This document shows, one piece after another, positions 8,468 to 16,450 of a DNA stretch of 64,000 nucleotides. The position numbers and the translations under genes are program-made. How positions within the stretch are numbered: the first letter of the stretch is position 1; every line of letters starts with the position of its first letter. A model generated the notes under the pieces. The model was not told the DNA's origin and made no database searches. It saw only the letters and a program-made list of their open reading frames with translations. Source of the DNA: Clostridium caldaquaticum (GTDB lineage Bacteria > Bacillota > Clostridia > Clostridiales > Clostridiaceae); contig NZ_JAMSKT010000006.1 in NCBI RefSeq assembly GCF_023806125.1, positions 1-64,000 of the forward strand, read 5' to 3'.

Positions 8468-8593
8468 ATGAGTCATATAGAAACTAAAAAGTCAACTAAA
8501 AAAGAAAACAAAAAACCATCAAAACCTGAGTTAATACATGAACATGAAATGCAAAAGCATAAGACTCAAGGATTAATAAGAGGAACAGAATAA
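8468..8593 (+). CDS. Small lysine-rich protein, second of the cluster
   Basis: This is a 41-residue ORF with AGGGTGG eight bases before its ATG. About 30% of residues are lysine; the middle is KKENKKPSKPELIHEHEMQ and the C-terminus GLIRGTE. It is hydrophilic throughout, without a membrane segment. It starts 21 bases after the first small ORF ends. I do not recognise a family. Translation is supported by the ribosome site and by tight spacing with its neighbours, not by any known motif. Confidence 0.62.
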   Translation: MSHIETKKSTKKENKKPSKPELIHEHEMQKHKTQGLIRGTE

Positions 8594-8610
8594 GAAGGAG
8601 TGGCAATGCT

Positions 8611-8745
8611 ATGACTAATAAAAAAAATAACAAGTTTAGTAATAAAGAAAATAAACAGAATGAAGTAAGAAGAGCAGAAGGAAAATTATCTAAAAAGCAT
8701 AATCCACCTAAATTTGAAAATTACAATGGAGACCCCATAGAATAA
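8611..8745 (+). CDS. Small asparagine/lysine-rich protein, third of the cluster
   Basis: This 44-residue ORF starts at the ATG at 8611, eleven bases after AAGGAG. An ATG three bases upstream of it (8606) would stop after two codons. The product is rich in Asn, Lys and Glu, with a VRRAEGKLSKKHNPPKFE core and an acidic end GDPIE. Its size and composition resemble minor small spore proteins of Bacillus in a general way, but no sequence motif proves that. No membrane segment or cysteine is present. Confidence 0.62.
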   Translation: MTNKKNNKFSNKENKQNEVRRAEGKLSKKHNPPKFENYNGDPIE

Positions 8746-8770
8746 TTTACATTATAAAGGCGGTGACTCT

Positions 8771-9019
8771 ATGATAAGAACTTCTATGAAAGGAAGAGAG
8801 TTAACTTCTGAAGAAATAAAAAGCTACAAGGAGCATAATAACGTAAGTAATATAGCTTATACAAAAGAGCCAACTGTAAATAGACCAACTACTCAGGTTG
8901 GATATAATGAAAATTGCAGTATAAAAGAAGTGAATATTAAACCTCATATTTATGAACTTAATAATGTTATAGATACTAAGTATAAGATAAATGTTAAAGG
9001 GGGTTTAGAAAATGACTAA
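8771..9019 (+). CDS. Small hydrophilic protein, fourth of the cluster (82 aa)
   Basis: This is the longest member of the cluster at 82 residues. AAGGCGGTGA lies six bases before its ATG. It opens MIRTSMKGRELTSEEIKSYK, contains a proline/threonine stretch (TVNRPTTQVGYNE) and one cysteine near residue 57, and has no membrane segment. I do not recognise the family. Its 3' end overlaps the next ORF by eight bases, and a GGGGG ribosome site for that ORF lies inside its coding sequence, so the two are translationally linked. Confidence 0.68.
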   Translation: MIRTSMKGRELTSEEIKSYKEHNNVSNIAYTKEPTVNRPTTQVGYNENCSIKEVNIKPHIYELNNVIDTKYKINVKGGLEND

Positions 9020-9128
9020 AGAAAGCAACAAGCATAAAGCAAAAAATAAAGAGCCTAATAGAGTAGAGATAAAAGATGAAAAAGACAAAAAAGGACCTAG
9101 AAGAAGAAGTCTAAACGAAGAATATTAA
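9012..9128 (+). CDS. Small charged protein, last of the cluster
   Basis: This 38-residue ORF overlaps the previous gene by eight bases. Its ribosome site AAAGGGGG lies at 8997-9004. Well over half of its residues are charged, with a run of Lys/Glu/Asp and a GPRRRSLNEEY end. It contains no hydrophobic segment and cannot be a membrane protein or toxin of the usual hydrophobic type. Function is unknown. It is followed within 25 bases by a terminator, closing the operon. Confidence 0.62.
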   Translation: MTKESNKHKAKNKEPNRVEIKDEKDKKGPRRRSLNEEY

Positions 9129-9152
9129 TGTACATTAAATAATTTATAGTGT

Positions 9153-9184
9153 AGGCAGATTAATATGGATAACTGCCTTTTTTC
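9153..9184 (+). terminator. Terminator of the small-protein cluster
   Basis: AGGCAG (9153-9158) pairs with CTGCCT (9173-9178), with TTA/TAA continuing the stem after a one-base bulge. A run of T follows on the plus strand. Confidence 0.75.
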
Positions 9185-9190
9185 GCAATA

Positions 9191-9220
9191 AAAAACACAC
9201 TTTATAAAAAGTGTGTTTTT
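9191..9220 (-). terminator. Terminator after tRNA-Leu(CAA)
   Basis: AAAAACACACTTT (9191-9203) pairs with AAAGTGTGTTTTT (9208-9220). On the minus strand it lies just past the 3' end of the tRNA and ends in a T run. Confidence 0.85.
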
Positions 9221-9222
9221 TA

Positions 9223-9304
<82 letters not shown>

Positions 9305-9533
9305 AAAAATTACATTTATAATAATAACATATATAAAAGGAAAATGCAATACATATTAACAATATTATTTATAAATGATATAATAGTTCAATATAAGAAA
9401 ATTAGAATAGAAATAAATATAAGGATAAAATATGAGCTACTATTTGAGGAAGTATTTTTAAACTCTAAATACAGATTGTAAATAGTTGTATCGAGCTGTA
9501 GAATTGTAATATATGAGAATTGGAGAGAAATTT

Positions 9534-12164
9534 ATGAGTAAAGAAAAACTGTTAATTTTAGATGGAAATAGTTTAATGAATAGAGCGTTTTATGCACTTC
9601 CGCTGTTAACAAATACTGAAGGATTGCATACAAATGCTCTTTACGGTTTTACAAACATGCTGTTTAAGATGAAAGAAGATATAAAACCAGATTATATAGT
9701 GTGTACATTTGACAGAAAAGCTCCTACTTTTAGGCATCAAGAATATAAAGAATATAAAGCAGGTCGAAAAAAAATGCCTCAGGAGCTTAATGAACAGTTT
9801 CCAGTATTAAAAGAACTTTTAAAGCTTTTGGCTATTGATATTTTTGAAATTGATGGTTTTGAGGCTGATGATTTAATAGGTACATTGGCAGTATTTGCAG
9901 AAGATAAGGGAATTGAAGTTTATATAGTAACTGGGGACAGAGATGCTTTGCAGCTTGCTTCAGATAATATAAAAGTAGTAATAACTAAAAAAGGTATTTC
10001 GGAAAAAGAAATTTATGATAAAAACAGGATGATAGAAGAGTTTGGAATAACACCAGTTCAATTTATAGATGTTAAGGGGCTTATGGGAGACAGTTCTGAC
10101 AATATTCCGGGGGTACCTGGTATAGGAGAAAAGACTGCTTATAAGCTTATACAAAAATATGGAAGCATTGAAAATGTGCTGCAAAATGTAGATAATATTG
10201 CTGGAAACAAATTGAGACAAAATCTAATGGAATTCAGTGAACAAGCTATATTAAGCAAGAAACTTGCTACTATAATAACCTATGTGCCTATTGAAATAGA
10301 TTTAAATTCAATAAAATCAAAACAAAATTATGATGTAGAAGGACTTAGACAGATGTTCTTCAGACTTCAATTTAAATCTTTGCTTGATAAGCTTCCAAAA
10401 GAAAATTCTAATGATAAGGTATTGGAAAAGAGAAGTGTTGAGGAATTTGAATTTGAGACTGTAGATAATTTAGAAAAACTTAAAGTTATGGTGGAAAATA
10501 TAAAAAGCCGAATATATATAAGTATCAATGCATTGCATTTAAATGTTTACTCTAAAAGTAAAATAAATAATATATATATATCAACTGAAGATAAAAATTA
10601 TATTGTTATGTTCCAAAATCTGCTTCAGGAAGATAAGGAAAATGCTTTAAATCTCTTAAAATGTAAGCTTGAAGATGTTTCTGTAGAAAAGATAGGGCAT
10701 GACAATAAATTGTCTTATCTTTTGTTTAATAAATTAGGCATTAAATTAAAAGGTGTTATATTTGATACTAAACTGGCAGCTTATCTTATAGACTCTTCTA
10801 AAGGAAAATATGAACTTAAAACTCTTATTCAGGAATATTTAAAAATAGATATTGATGGAGATGGAGATGAACTTAATATAAAAATGACTTGTTGTCTGAA
10901 GGAGCTTTACAAATCTCTTTCACAGAAGATAGTAGAATTTCAAATGGAGCAGCTGTTGTATAAAGTTGAGCAGCCTTTAACTGAGACTCTTGCATTTATG
11001 GAAGGTCAAGGATTTAAGGTGAATAGTGAAAAGTTAAATATAATTGGTGAGAAATTTAAAGATGAAATACAGCTTGTTCAAAAAGAAATATTTGAGCTGG
11101 CTGGAGAAGAGTTTAATATAAGTTCACCTAAGCAGCTAGGTAAAATTTTATTTGAAAAATTGGATCTTCCTGTAATTAAGAAAACAAAGACAGGATATTC
11201 AACAAATGCTGAGGTTCTAGAAGAACTTTCAGACAGACACCCTATCATTGATAAAATTACATATTACAGACAATTGACAAAGCTTTACTCAACTTATGTG
11301 GAAGGTTTAAAAAATGTTATAGATGAGGATGGCAAAATTCATTCCAGTTTCAATCAAACTGTTACAACTACAGGAAGATTATCCAGTACTGAGCCTAATC
11401 TTCAAAATATACCTATAAAGTACGAAATGGGAAGGGAAATAAGAAAGGTTTTTGTTCCTGATAATGAAAATTGCGTAATATTATCAGCAGATTACTCTCA
11501 AATTGAACTTAGAGTACTTGCCCATATAGCTGATGATAAAAATTTGATTGATGCATTTATAAATCACAGTGATATACATACTAAGACTGCTTCAGAAGTT
11601 TTTAAAGTTCCCTTAAATGAAGTTACTTCACTTATGAGAAGCAGAGCTAAGGCTGTTAATTTTGGTATAGTTTATGGTATTGGAGATTTTAGTTTGGCTA
11701 AAGATTTAAAAATTACAAAAAAGGAAGCTAAAGATTATATTGATACATACTTTGATAGATATCCTAATGTTAAAAAATATATGGATGATATAGTTAGGTA
11801 TGCAGAAGAACATTCCTATGTTACTACAATTTTAAATAGGAGAAGATACATAACAGAAATAAAGTCCACAAATAGAGTGGTAAAAGCTTTGGGGATAAGA
11901 TTGGCTATGAATACTCCAATTCAAGGAAGTGCTGCAGATATAATTAAGCTTGCTATGGTTAATGTACATAAAGAACTTAATAAGAGAGGATTAAAAAGTA
12001 CATTAATACTACAGGTGCATGATGAGCTTATTCTTAATGTTTACAAGGATGAATTAGAACAGGTAAAAGCTATTGTAAAGAAAGAGATGGAGGAAGTTTT
12101 AAGCCTAAAAGTTCCGTTAGAGGCAGATGTAAATATTGGGGAAACCTGGTACGAGGCTAAATAA
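9534..12164 (+). CDS. polA: DNA polymerase I
   Basis: Pol I fills gaps and removes RNA primers. The 876-residue protein has an N-terminal 5'-nuclease domain (DGNSLMNRAF at the start, DSSDNIPGVPGIGEKTA near 190), a middle 3'-exonuclease-like domain, and a C-terminal polymerase. The polymerase motifs are A (SADYSQIELRVLAHI), B (RSRAKAVNFGIVYG) and C (QVHDELILNV). In the middle domain the DxE metal site is absent (ISINALHLN where active enzymes have FDTET) and the second motif reads GHDNKLSYLL, so proofreading is probably lost, as in Bacillus-type Pol I. GGAGAG lies before the ATG at 9534; an earlier ATG at 9513 has none. coaE follows closely. Confidence 0.97.
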   Translation: MSKEKLLILDGNSLMNRAFYALPLLTNTEGLHTNALYGFTNMLFKMKEDIKPDYIVCTFDRKAPTFRHQEYKEYKAGRKKMPQELNEQFPVLKELLKLLAIDIFEIDGFEADDLIGTLAVFAEDKGIEVYIVTGDRDALQLASDNIKVVITKKGISEKEIYDKNRMIEEFGITPVQFIDVKGLMGDSSDNIPGVPGIGEKTAYKLIQKYGSIENVLQNVDNIAGNKLRQNLMEFSEQAILSKKLATIITYVPIEIDLNSIKSKQNYDVEGLRQMFFRLQFKSLLDKLPKENSNDKVLEKRSVEEFEFETVDNLEKLKVMVENIKSRIYISINALHLNVYSKSKINNIYISTEDKNYIVMFQNLLQEDKENALNLLKCKLEDVSVEKIGHDNKLSYLLFNKLGIKLKGVIFDTKLAAYLIDSSKGKYELKTLIQEYLKIDIDGDGDELNIKMTCCLKELYKSLSQKIVEFQMEQLLYKVEQPLTETLAFMEGQGFKVNSEKLNIIGEKFKDEIQLVQKEIFELAGEEFNISSPKQLGKILFEKLDLPVIKKTKTGYSTNAEVLEELSDRHPIIDKITYYRQLTKLYSTYVEGLKNVIDEDGKIHSSFNQTVTTTGRLSSTEPNLQNIPIKYEMGREIRKVFVPDNENCVILSADYSQIELRVLAHIADDKNLIDAFINHSDIHTKTASEVFKVPLNEVTSLMRSRAKAVNFGIVYGIGDFSLAKDLKITKKEAKDYIDTYFDRYPNVKKYMDDIVRYAEEHSYVTTILNRRRYITEIKSTNRVVKALGIRLAMNTPIQGSAADIIKLAMVNVHKELNKRGLKSTLILQVHDELILNVYKDELEQVKAIVKKEMEEVLSLKVPLEADVNIGETWYEAK

Positions 12165-12189
12165 TTTTATTTGAATTGTGGTGAGGAGA

Positions 12190-12807
12190 ATGATAAAAGT
12201 AGGTCTTACAGGGGGAATAGGTAGCGGAAAGAGTACTGTATCCAAAATTTTCTTGGAATATAATATTCCTGTTATTGATGCAGACAAAATATCTAGAGAA
12301 ATACTTATAAATTACCCTCAGATACTTATAAATATAAAAAATGAATTTGGGCAGCAATTTTTTGATGCACAGGGCAACTTAAAAAGAAGAGAACTTGGAA
12401 ACCTTGTTTTTAGAGATAAAACTAAGAAAGAGAAACTTGAAGCTATAACACTTCCATATATAACAAAAGAAATATTTAATAAAGCTCAGCAATATAATAA
12501 ATCAGGACAGAAAATCTGTGTTGTAGATGCTCCTACTTTAATAGAAAACAATTTGCATAAAGCAATGGATTTTAATGTTTTGGTATGGGTAGATTTAAAT
12601 TTGCAAATTAAAAGAGTTATAAACAGAGATTTGCTTAGTGAAGAAGATGTAATGTTTAGAATAAAATCACAAATGCCTTTGGATGAGAAGATAAAATATG
12701 TGGATTTTGTTATAGATAACAGAGGAAGCATAGAAGAAACAAAAGAACAAGTTAAAAAAGTATTGAGTCGAATTTATGAAGTTTATGAAGCCGAGGTTGA
12801 AAGATGA
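12190..12807 (+). CDS. coaE: Dephospho-CoA kinase
   Basis: CoaE phosphorylates the ribose 3'-hydroxyl of dephospho-CoA, the last step of CoA synthesis. The 205-residue product opens with the P-loop GLTGGIGSGKST and has the DAD box (VIDADKISRE) and a VDAPTLIE stretch before the lid. I set the start at ATG 12190: GGTGA (12180-12184) can pair with the ribosomal 3' end at correct spacing, and family members begin two or three residues before GLTGGIGSGKS. A GTG at 12178 is the alternative. Its last codons overlap the transglycosylase start by four bases (ATGA), so the two are coupled. The polA-coaE-slt order is common in clostridia. Confidence 0.96.
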   Translation: MIKVGLTGGIGSGKSTVSKIFLEYNIPVIDADKISREILINYPQILINIKNEFGQQFFDAQGNLKRRELGNLVFRDKTKKEKLEAITLPYITKEIFNKAQQYNKSGQKICVVDAPTLIENNLHKAMDFNVLVWVDLNLQIKRVINRDLLSEEDVMFRIKSQMPLDEKIKYVDFVIDNRGSIEETKEQVKKVLSRIYEVYEAEVER

Positions 12808-13373
12808 GATTTAAAAGCTTAACAAGTTCTTTTATTTTGGTAATAATTTTGCTTCTGATTATTAATGTTTTTTATATAGTAAAACTTTGTTTTCCATTAA
12901 GATATACAGAATGGATACTAAGATATTCTAAGGAATATGATTTGAGTCCATATCTAGTTGCAGCAGTAATTAAGACAGAGAGTAATTTTAAACCTAAGGC
13001 AAAATCCAATAAAGGTGCTTATGGACTAATGCAGATAACCTCTTTAACTGGTGAGTGGGCTGCCAAAGAAATGAAGATAGAAAATTATAAAGAAGACATG
13101 CTTTTAGAACCAGAGTTTAATATAAAAATGGGTTGTTGGTATATTGATAATTTAAAGAAAGAATTCAAAGGCAATATGGATTTAGTGCTTGCTGCATATA
13201 ATGGAGGAAGGGGGAATGTACAAAAATGGTTAGCTGATTTAAATAATTCCAAGGACGGTAAGAATTTGCATTATATACCTTTTAAAGAAACGGATCAATA
13301 TGTAAAAAGGGTTAAAGTAAACTATAATATTTATAAATTTCTATATGGAAAAAAATTAAAAGTTCATAATTAA
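12804..13373 (+). CDS. Membrane-anchored lytic transglycosylase (SLT domain)
   Basis: The 189-residue protein has an N-terminal membrane anchor (about 8-27) and a single SLT domain that cuts peptidoglycan between MurNAc and GlcNAc. The catalytic Glu is residue 59 in IKTESNF. Family motifs follow in order: GAYGLMQI (about 72-79), N-I-K-M-G-C-W-Y and VLAAYNGGRGNV, with a C-terminal Y-V-K-R-V stretch. Length and architecture match the clostridial YjbJ/Slt-like group. It overlaps coaE by four bases. It probably acts on the outer face of the membrane in wall turnover. Confidence 0.93.
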   Translation: MRFKSLTSSFILVIILLLIINVFYIVKLCFPLRYTEWILRYSKEYDLSPYLVAAVIKTESNFKPKAKSNKGAYGLMQITSLTGEWAAKEMKIENYKEDMLLEPEFNIKMGCWYIDNLKKEFKGNMDLVLAAYNGGRGNVQKWLADLNNSKDGKNLHYIPFKETDQYVKRVKVNYNIYKFLYGKKLKVHN

Positions 13374-13389
13374 TAACATAGATTTTTTA

Positions 13390-13417
13390 TTGACATTTAT
13401 AACTTTTATAGTATAAT
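13390..13417 (+). promoter_or_regulatory. Promoter of tRNA-Leu(GAG)
   Basis: TTGACA (13390-13395) and TATAAT (13412-13417), both perfect, are 16 bases apart and end 12 bases before the tRNA. Confidence 0.88.
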
Positions 13418-13429
13418 ATTATTTGTAAT

Positions 13430-13514
13430 GCAGATGTGGTGGAACGGCAGACACGCTATCTTGAGGGGGTAGTGTCCACAGGGCGTATGGGTTCAAATCC
13501 CATCATCTGCACCA
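13430..13514 (+). tRNA. tRNA-Leu (anticodon GAG)
   Basis: Acceptor GCAGATG pairs with CATCTGC, followed by A and an encoded CCA. The anticodon stem CTATC/GGTAG holds the loop TTGAGGG, so the anticodon is GAG (CUC/CUU). A long variable arm and the T arm ATGGGTTCAAATCCCAT are present, as expected for class II leucine tRNA. Confidence 0.96.
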
Positions 13515-13525
13515 GATAGATATTT

Positions 13526-13552
13526 AAATCCCTTTAATAAGGGATTTTTTTA
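13526..13552 (+). terminator. Terminator after tRNA-Leu(GAG)
   Basis: AAATCCCTT (13526-13534) pairs with AAGGGATTT (13539-13547) and runs into a T stretch. Confidence 0.88.
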
Positions 13553-13655
13553 TTTTTTTTGAATTGGTATTTTAAATTGTTAAACAATGTATTTGAATTA
13601 ATTGCTATATTTGGTATATAATAGTTATAAAATTCATATAAGATGGGGGATACAT

Positions 13656-14813
13656 ATGAATAAAAAAGAGTTAAATAAAATGAAAAAAGAATTTAAATTA
13701 GATAGTGCTCTATTAAGTATTAAAGAGATATATAACGCTTATATAAAAAAAGATAATGGTAACGTAATATATACTGATTTGAATTATTTTCAAATGCTAG
13801 ATGCTGAAGCACAAGAGCTTTATTTAAATAACTTTAAAAAGATTGTTGGAGGCACTTTAAATACAAAACTATTTGAGCTGCAGTTTAAAATTACAGATGG
13901 GTATAACGAATCGCAGCTGCTGTTAAATGATATGTTAAAAAGTGAGGACAAGGAATCTTATATAGAATATAATAACAAATTTGTAGGTAAAGTTTTAGAA
14001 AACTATACATATGATTCAGATGTTGTTGTTACCTTAATAAAAGGTGAATATTGGAGGGCAAGTAATAGCAAAAATAAAAGTGAAATACATGGAGAAGATG
14101 ATGTTGTACAAGCACTTCCCTTTATAATGGGAACAATTAATAAGGTAGAACCATTTAAAAAGACATTAGTATTTAACTATAAAGAAAGAGAATTTAAGCC
14201 AAGCAGCATGTTGGATACTTATATTAATTTAAAATCCCCATTAGATGGATTTATGTTTCCTTCCTTTGAGAATGGGTGTTTAGATATTAATAAAGTACTA
14301 TTTTATAATTCTAAGCTAAAGGATTTAAATTATAAGTTTATAGATAAGGTGTTAAATTGTAACATGAGACTTACTGCAGAAGAGGAAAAAAACTGCTTTA
14401 CTAACATTATTAAAAATGTAGTAGGAGAAAGTGTTAAACCAGAAGTAATTGAAAGCATCTATTCAAAAATAAGCGAGATTCAGGATTTTGCTGAGGAAGA
14501 CGAGGAAGCTACTATAAGTTTAAGTGATATGAAAAATATTTTAAAAGATATTGAAGTTAAGGATATCGAGTTTATAGATAATGTGTTTGAAGATAGTTGT
14601 GGAAAAGAATATAAGTTTACCGTTAGCAATATTTTGCCTGATTTTAATTCAAAATCTTTAAAAGTATGGAATGATGATATATCTATATGTATGAATCCTA
14701 AAAATTTAAGCGGAATAAGGCAGGTAAAAGGTTCTAATGGTGAAAGATGTTTAGTTATTGAGCTTAATGACGATGTAATAGTTGAAGGGTTTAAACTTAC
14801 AACAGAAGAGTAG
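13656..14813 (+). CDS. DUF4317 family protein
   Basis: This 385-residue soluble protein matches DUF4317, a family confined mainly to clostridia and without known function. Recognisable stretches are the opening MNKKELNKMKKEFK, the LQFKITDGYNESQLLL segment near residues 70-85, and a conserved DDVVQALPFIMG block near 150. It is acidic and lacks membrane segments or catalytic motifs that I can name. The start at 13656 follows GGGGGA and a six-base spacer; an upstream in-frame ATG at 13602 falls in non-coding-like sequence. It is a single gene with its own terminator. Confidence 0.87.
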   Translation: MNKKELNKMKKEFKLDSALLSIKEIYNAYIKKDNGNVIYTDLNYFQMLDAEAQELYLNNFKKIVGGTLNTKLFELQFKITDGYNESQLLLNDMLKSEDKESYIEYNNKFVGKVLENYTYDSDVVVTLIKGEYWRASNSKNKSEIHGEDDVVQALPFIMGTINKVEPFKKTLVFNYKEREFKPSSMLDTYINLKSPLDGFMFPSFENGCLDINKVLFYNSKLKDLNYKFIDKVLNCNMRLTAEEEKNCFTNIIKNVVGESVKPEVIESIYSKISEIQDFAEEDEEATISLSDMKNILKDIEVKDIEFIDNVFEDSCGKEYKFTVSNILPDFNSKSLKVWNDDISICMNPKNLSGIRQVKGSNGERCLVIELNDDVIVEGFKLTTEE

Positions 14814-14856
14814 TATAAATGCCCTAGCTTATTTAGGGTGTTTATACTATTTTTTA
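14811..14856 (+). terminator. Terminator after the DUF4317 gene
   Basis: A stem beginning at the stop codon (AGTATAAA plus GCCCTA) pairs with TTAGGG plus TTTATACT, and a T-rich tail follows. Confidence 0.85.
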
Positions 14857-14959
14857 TTTTTTACAGTATTAACCTCTTTTTTATAATATTAAAGAAAATT
14901 ACTTTTAAAAAAGGAATTTTAATATTGATGTAGAATTAAAGTAATTAAGGGGTGAATTT

Positions 14960-15472
14960 ATGTTTGACATACATATTGATATAGATGATATAAATATTTC
15001 CAGTATAGAAAGAGAAGATATAGTTACTATACAAAAGTGGATAAACTATCAGCAGTGTAATTTTAAAGACACTAATAAACCAATGGAACTTAAGGAATTT
15101 TATGAGAGATTTCTAGAGTATTATGTTAGTGAAGGTGAGTTTTTTTTAAAAATAAATAAACATAATAATCTTATAGGTATACTTAAGGGAAGAATAGAAT
15201 TTAAGAATCCAAATGAAGTTTGGTTATGGTATTTTCTTTTAGATAATCTCTACAGAGGCAATGGTATAGGAAGTCAAATAATTAAAAGTTTACAAAATTA
15301 TTTTTCAAATGGGTTTGGAATTTATAATTTTTATACTGGAGTGTGCGAAAAAGATACAAGAGCACTTAAGTTTTGGAATAAAAATAATTTTAAACTTATA
15401 AGAGTTTCAAAGGATTTCTTTAATATAGATGGACGAAATATGGATATGTTTGTTTTAAAAACAGAAGTATAA
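14960..15472 (+). CDS. GNAT family N-acetyltransferase
   Basis: This 170-residue protein has the GNAT fold pattern. It opens with a beta strand and helix (IEREDIVTIQKWIN), then comes a central strand NEVWLWYFLLD. The acetyl-CoA pyrophosphate loop is RGNGIGSQI near residue 107, and the strand-helix YTGVCEKDTRALKFWNKNNFK follows near the C-terminus. It transfers an acetyl group from acetyl-CoA to an unknown amine. AGGGGTGA lies before the ATG. It stands alone between DUF4317 and the riboswitch-controlled hydrolase, so context gives no substrate. Confidence 0.87.
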   Translation: MFDIHIDIDDINISSIEREDIVTIQKWINYQQCNFKDTNKPMELKEFYERFLEYYVSEGEFFLKINKHNNLIGILKGRIEFKNPNEVWLWYFLLDNLYRGNGIGSQIIKSLQNYFSNGFGIYNFYTGVCEKDTRALKFWNKNNFKLIRVSKDFFNIDGRNMDMFVLKTEV

Positions 15473-15544
15473 AATTATAAATACGTAGTAAATTAACAAA
15501 AGTTTTCTTATTTTGTAATAAAAATTCCTTTTAGGTGAAATTTA

Positions 15545-15574
15545 TTGACAGGCTTTCATATAATTAAATATAAT
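15545..15574 (+). promoter_or_regulatory. Promoter of the riboswitch-NlpC/P60 unit
   Basis: TTGACA (15545-15550) and TATAAT (15569-15574) are 18 bases apart and stand just before the riboswitch. Confidence 0.83.
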
Positions 15575-15582
15575 AAAAATAT

Positions 15583-15692
15583 GCTGAATCCTATTTATAG
15601 GTACGGAGGAACCAGTATGTTGGGGTTAATCTGATTATTTATGTCAGTAGGGCACCTTCACCCGCACCCGTCAGCTAACTCCGGAAGCAAGA
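15583..15692 (+). ncRNA. ydaO/yuaA-type cyclic di-AMP riboswitch
   Basis: The leader carries the conserved blocks of the ydaO-yuaA RNA in order: TGAATCC, GGTACGGAGGAACCA, TTGGGGTTAATCTG, TCAGTAGGGCACC, then CACCCGTCAGCTAACTCCGG. These RNAs bind c-di-AMP, usually as OFF switches, and commonly control wall hydrolases and osmolyte or potassium transport. It lies between a good promoter and the NlpC/P60 gene, and its end is close to the GGGAGG ribosome site. I do not see a separate strong terminator, so control could be at translation or through an overlapping structure. Confidence 0.93.
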
Positions 15693-15704
15693 GGGAGGTA
15701 ACAA

Positions 15705-16337
15705 ATGAACTGTTTAAAAACTAAATCATTCCTTTTTGTTGCTACTTTAATAGCTTTAGGTGTAATTGCTAAAATTAATTCATATGAGGTTAAAGCAGAT
15801 GCGGCTATTAAAGGTCAGCTAAGTGTGGCTGTTCGTTCAGCTAGTTTGAGCTCAAATAAAACAATTAAAGTTCCAGCTAAACCTGCATCTAAAACAGTTG
15901 TCACAGCGAAAAAGACTGCTGTTAATAGAGGTGGAAGTGGCCTAAATCAAGCAGTGTCAAATGTTTCAGAGAGAAGCAGCAGTGTAGTTTCCTATGCATA
16001 CAAATTTTTAGGCAAGCCATACATATGGGGGGCTTCAGGACCAAATGCTTTTGATTGCTCAGGGTTTACTTCATATGTTTACAGAGCTTTTGGAGTAAAC
16101 TTACCACATAACGCTGCTAGTCAGTATGCTGTTGGCAAAGTGGTTGCAAAAGGAGATTTAAATTCAGGAGACTTGGTATTTTTCAATACTTATGGCGGAA
16201 TATCACATGTAGGTATTTACATCGGTGGTGGAAGATTTATTCATGCATCAAGCTCTAAAACAGGAGTTATAGTAAGCAGCTTGTCAGAAGGTTATTATTC
16301 ATCCCGATTAGTTGGAGCAAAAAGAATACTTAAATAA
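15705..16337 (+). CDS. Secreted NlpC/P60 peptidoglycan endopeptidase
   Basis: This 210-residue protein has a signal peptide (about residues 1-32, ending near VKADA) and a Ser/Lys/Ala-rich linker. A C-terminal NlpC/P60 domain (about 95-210) cuts peptide cross-links or stems in the wall. The catalytic Cys is residue 118 in FDCSGFTSYVYR. The catalytic His is in SHVGIYIG near 166, and a second His (FIHASS) provides the third site. GGGAGG lies before the ATG. Its expression sits under a c-di-AMP riboswitch, linking wall hydrolysis to turgor or wall signalling. It is a single gene closed by a terminator. Confidence 0.95.
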   Translation: MNCLKTKSFLFVATLIALGVIAKINSYEVKADAAIKGQLSVAVRSASLSSNKTIKVPAKPASKTVVTAKKTAVNRGGSGLNQAVSNVSERSSSVVSYAYKFLGKPYIWGASGPNAFDCSGFTSYVYRAFGVNLPHNAASQYAVGKVVAKGDLNSGDLVFFNTYGGISHVGIYIGGGRFIHASSSKTGVIVSSLSEGYYSSRLVGAKRILK

Positions 16338-16346
16338 TTAATGTAT

Positions 16347-16373
16347 CTCGGCAAAGCTGCCGAGTTTTTTATT
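16347..16373 (+). terminator. Terminator after NlpC/P60
   Basis: CTCGGCA and TGCCGAG (16347-16364) form a GC-rich stem around a short loop, followed by TTTTTTATTTTTT. Confidence 0.93.
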
Positions 16374-16450
16374 TTTTATCATAAAACTATTCTTCTATAA
16401 ATATTATTTAATATGATATAACTTTTAAAGTGAAAATATGGAGGTATAAA

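Noticed and set aside
8315-9128. The small-protein cluster as a toxin-antitoxin or bacteriocin locus
   Set aside because: None of the products has a hydrophobic segment, leader with a double-glycine site, or nearby transporter or immunity gene; only charged hydrophilic proteins are seen.
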